The notes under the pieces: generated by a model
Told to the model about the DNA's origin: nothing
The model's database searches: none
What the model saw: the letters and a program-made list of their open reading frames with translations, nothing else
Assembly: GCF_001666755.1 (NCBI RefSeq)
Contig: NZ_LZJC01000165.1
Location: 54,325 to 118,324, forward strand
Length of the DNA: 64,000 bases
Reading direction: 5' to 3'
Origin: Mycobacterium sp. E1214
GTDB taxonomy: Bacteria > Actinomycetota > Actinomycetes > Mycobacteriales > Mycobacteriaceae
Shown here: in pieces, positions 61,946 to 64,000 of the stretch
How the letters are laid out: every line of letters begins with the position of its first letter
How positions within the stretch are numbered: the stretch's first letter is position 1
Position numbers and translations under genes: made by a program

Positions 61946-63330
61946 ACCGAACCTCCCAGTGCTTGTTGGTAATTCGTCGAGACGCCGCCGGGATGGCCGG
62001 CGAGGTACCGGTTGGCCCCGGCGACGGTGCCGAAGGGCAGATAGTTCGGGCCGTCCTTGACCCAGAACGCCTTGTCCGCGAACCAGCGGGTGCCGAGTTC
62101 GGCGTCGGGCACGTAGGCCGCCCGCACCTTGGCGCCCCGGCCCAGCGCGTCGCGCACGGCGCGCAGCAGCGCGGTGGGGTTGGCGACGGTCTGCGTCGCG
62201 TCGGCGCCGTCCAGCCACAGTTCGCTCGCCAGCGCGGGGTCACCGGTCAGGGTGGACGGGTTGGTGCTGCGCGCCCGCGCGGCACCGTAGTCGAGACCGC
62301 GCGCGGTGAACACCGCGCGCAGCGGCTCGTCGACGGCGAAGCGGTCCACGTTCAGGTCGGCGAAGTCGCCGATCGACTTCAGGTACGGCACATCGCTTTT
62401 GAGCGCCTCGATGAGCGAGGGCTTGAGCGTGGGGTCGAACGACGTGCCCCCGGGCCCGTTGTAGAGGTAGACCACTTCCTGCGGCAACCCGCTGCCCTGC
62501 GCGACGATGCGGGCGGCCTCGAGCGGTTTCCCGTTGAGAAAGTCGGTGGCGTCGAGCTGCGCCTGCAGGAAGGCGGCGAGCACCTCCGGGTGGGCCGACG
62601 CGTACGAGCGGCGCACCACCACGCCGTGCAGGGTGGGCAGGTTGAGTTCGGCGCCGTCGTAGAGCAGCTTGGCCTTGCCCTGGTAGACCAGCAGGCCCGG
62701 CCACGCAACGAACTGCGAAAGCGCTTTCACCTGGCCGGATTCCAGGGCCGACGCGCCGACCTGCGGCTGCTGGTTGAGCACCTCGACACCGCTGATGCCG
62801 GCCTTGGCCAACGCCCGCACCAGGGTGCCGTGGCCGGCCGACCCCACGCTGGCCGAGACCTTGCTGCCGGCGAGGTCGGCCAGGCCGGTCGCCGGCGAGT
62901 CCGGCGACACCACCACCATGTTCAGGGCACCCTTGGGGTTGTAGCCGGTGATGGACACCATCTCGGTGCGGGCCAACGGGTTAGCCTGCGTCTTGGAGCC
63001 GTTGATGAGCATCGGGTAGTCGCCCATCGACCCGATGTCGATCTTTTCGGCCAGCATCTGCGCGGTGATCGGGGCGCCGGTGTCGTAATCCTGCCACCGC
63101 ACCGCGTATTTGGTGCCGGTGCGGGCGGTGATGTCGGCGAGCCGGTGCTCGAGGTAACCCTGCGCGCGCAGCAGCGTGCCCGCGGTGACGGTGTTGATGG
63201 TCTTGGACTGGTATCCGACGACCACGTTCACCACGCCGGAGGACTGCGAGAAGGACTCCAGCGAGCAACCGGACGCGACCATGGCCACGGCGAACAGGAC
63301 CGACGCCAGCCGGGCGGCGTGTCGTTTCAT
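61942..63330 (-). CDS. Lipoprotein substrate-binding subunit (SsuA/NMT1-like)
   Basis: A 462-residue lipoprotein. The signal ends in lipobox ASGC with Cys22. The mature protein is a periplasmic-binding fold of the NMT1/SsuA type: VVVGYQSKTINTVTAGTLLRAQGYLEHRL, IDIGSMGDYPMLINGSK and SKVSASVGSAGHGTLVRALAKAGI. It is long for the family (about 320 residues is common), with an additional C-terminal region of about 100 residues (ASELWLDGADATQTVAN and beyond) that resembles a repeated lobe fragment. It heads the importer genes, 27 bases after the ferredoxin stop. Ligand unknown. Confidence 0.85.
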   Translation of the reverse strand: MKRHAARLASVLFAVAMVASGCSLESFSQSSGVVNVVVGYQSKTINTVTAGTLLRAQGYLEHRLADITARTGTKYAVRWQDYDTGAPITAQMLAEKIDIGSMGDYPMLINGSKTQANPLARTEMVSITGYNPKGALNMVVVSPDSPATGLADLAGSKVSASVGSAGHGTLVRALAKAGISGVEVLNQQPQVGASALESGQVKALSQFVAWPGLLVYQGKAKLLYDGAELNLPTLHGVVVRRSYASAHPEVLAAFLQAQLDATDFLNGKPLEAARIVAQGSGLPQEVVYLYNGPGGTSFDPTLKPSLIEALKSDVPYLKSIGDFADLNVDRFAVDEPLRAVFTARGLDYGAARARSTNPSTLTGDPALASELWLDGADATQTVANPTALLRAVRDALGRGAKVRAAYVPDAELGTRWFADKAFWVKDGPNYLPFGTVAGANRYLAGHPGGVSTNYQQALGGSV

Positions 63331-63357
63331 GTCAAAGGCCTTGCGGGTGAGGGGTTT

Positions 63358-63588
63358 TCAGCGAAGCAGATAGGGCATGTTGACGGTGACCGCGCCCGTG
63401 GGGCAGCGGGCCGCGCAGGGGCCGCAGTACCAGCACTCGTCGACGTGCATGTACGCCTTGCCGGTGTCGGGGTTGATGGCCAGCGCGTCGAGCGGGCAGA
63501 CCTCCACGCACAGCGTGCAGCCGTCGATACACAACGACTCGTCGATGGTCACCGGCACGTCGGCGCGGCTGTTGTGGATCAGGGTCAT
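63358..63588 (-). CDS. Small 2[4Fe-4S] ferredoxin, AprB-like
   Basis: A 76-residue protein with eight Cys in two groups: 20, 24, 27, 31 (CIDGCTLCVEVCP) and 52, 55, 58, 62 (CWYCGPCAARCP). The second group, with ECW before it and PTGAVTVN after, closely recalls the AprB subunit of APS reductase (ECWECYSC in that protein). The first group has one extra residue between Cys 1 and 2. It would pass electrons to or from the flavoprotein at the other end of the operon. The ATG overlaps the regulator stop (ATGA). Confidence 0.85.
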   Translation of the reverse strand: MTLIHNSRADVPVTIDESLCIDGCTLCVEVCPLDALAINPDTGKAYMHVDECWYCGPCAARCPTGAVTVNMPYLLR

Positions 63589-64000
63589 GCGTCGCTCCGT
63601 TTCAGGCTGCCGCGCATGGTGATTCGGTCACCACGCATGCGGATGTATTCCAGGTCGACGGGCGTGCCGTCGGCCAGGCTGGTAAGCCGCTCGAGCATCA
63701 GCAGGGACGCGCCGTCGGGCACCTGCAAGGTGGCCGCCGAGTGTGCGTCGGCGGGAATGGCCTCCAGCGCCAGCGACGCCGAGCCCAGCGGCTGCCCGCT
63801 GACCTGCTCGATGAGCGCGAACAGGTCGTTGTCTTCGAGCGGGAATTCGAGGACCCCCCGGCCGACCTGCGGGGCCAGGTAGGTCAGGTCCAGGCTGAGC
63901 GGCAGCTCGCCGAGGTAACGCAACCGCTCGACGAACACCGCCTGTTCGCCGGGCTGCAGCCGCAACCGGCGCGCCACCGACGGCGGGGCGGTGACGAGCA
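63585..64000 (-). CDS. GntR/HutC-type regulator, C-terminal ligand domain (partial)
   Basis: The frame is open to the right edge, so the N-terminal DNA-binding part is outside the window. The visible about 138 residues form a UTRA ligand-binding domain: ARRLRLQPGEQAVFVERLRYLGELPLSLDLTYL, LEFPLEDNDLFALIEQVSG and LEYIRMRGDRITMRGSL at the end. HutC-type regulators sense the substrate of the operon they control. The stop overlaps the ferredoxin start, so it likely regulates this operon and detects the imported compound or a derivative. Confidence 0.82.
   Translation of the reverse strand, partial: LVTAPPSVARRLRLQPGEQAVFVERLRYLGELPLSLDLTYLAPQVGRGVLEFPLEDNDLFALIEQVSGQPLGSASLALEAIPADAHSAATLQVPDGASLLMLERLTSLADGTPVDLEYIRMRGDRITMRGSLKRSDA

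Overview
The window is a very GC-rich actinobacterial chromosome segment from a mycobacterium. Gene order is almost collinear, in inverted orientation, with the Mycobacterium tuberculosis block Rv1379-Rv1428c (pyrR-pyrB-pyrC-carAB-pyrF, mihF-gmk-rpoZ-coaBC-metK, lipH/lipI, priA, rsmB-rpe-ribD, P55-lprG, ribE, ribBA-ribH, uvrC-rapZ-yvcK-whiA, lipO-fadD12). Divergent protein sequences, three clustered PPE genes, absence of PE15/PPE20 and an added importer/redox cluster point to a non-tuberculous, probably slow-growing species, perhaps close to the M. avium complex. The species call is inference.

Layout. 1-6.5 kb: lipid metabolism (acyltransferase, fadD12, lipO, two small membrane proteins, a wax ester synthase/DGAT). 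6.6-10.6 kb: an apparent operon of three PPE-SVP genes and one small secreted protein, read leftwards from a 0.75 kb intergenic region with palindromes. 11.3-16.2 kb: uvrC-rapZ-yvcK-whiA with start/stop overlaps. 16.3-28 kb: secreted proteins and lipoproteins, the riboflavin genes ribBA, ribH, ribE and ribD, lprG-P55, rpe, rsmB and fmt. 28-29.5 kb: a methyltransferase and a MarR regulator facing each other, each with an operator-like inverted repeat upstream. 29.6-36.4 kb: priA, a YhhN protein, lipI, a frameshifted lipH, a Baeyer-Villiger-type monooxygenase and a PNPOx-like protein. 36.4-40.5 kb: metK, coaBC, rpoZ, gmk, mihF. 40.9-49.7 kb: the pyrimidine operon behind a leader with a PyrR-type RNA stem-loop.

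50-57.6 kb is accessory: a secreted CBM2 protein, a GntR regulator coupled to a sigma-region-4-only ORF, a broken DUF222/HNH (13E12-type) gene with about 1.2 kb of unrelated DNA inside it, then SRPBCC, zinc alcohol dehydrogenase, beta-lactamase-fold and GNAT genes. 57.65-64 kb holds the most distinctive unit: a tightly coupled leftward operon of a HutC-type regulator (truncated by the window end), an AprB-like 8-Cys ferredoxin, a lipoprotein-permease-ATPase importer of the SsuABC/TauABC type, and an AprA/fumarate-reductase-like flavoprotein fused to HEAT repeats. I read it as uptake plus redox conversion of a small, possibly sulfur-containing, compound; the substrate is unknown.

Other points: RibD has Pro in place of the zinc-binding His of its deaminase motif; lipH carries a one-base insertion; several genes have TANNNT exactly 6 bases before the start codon, which predicts leaderless mRNAs; lipI and the YhhN gene have start codons overlapping on opposite strands. 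All names rest on reading motifs and remembered family features; no database search was run.
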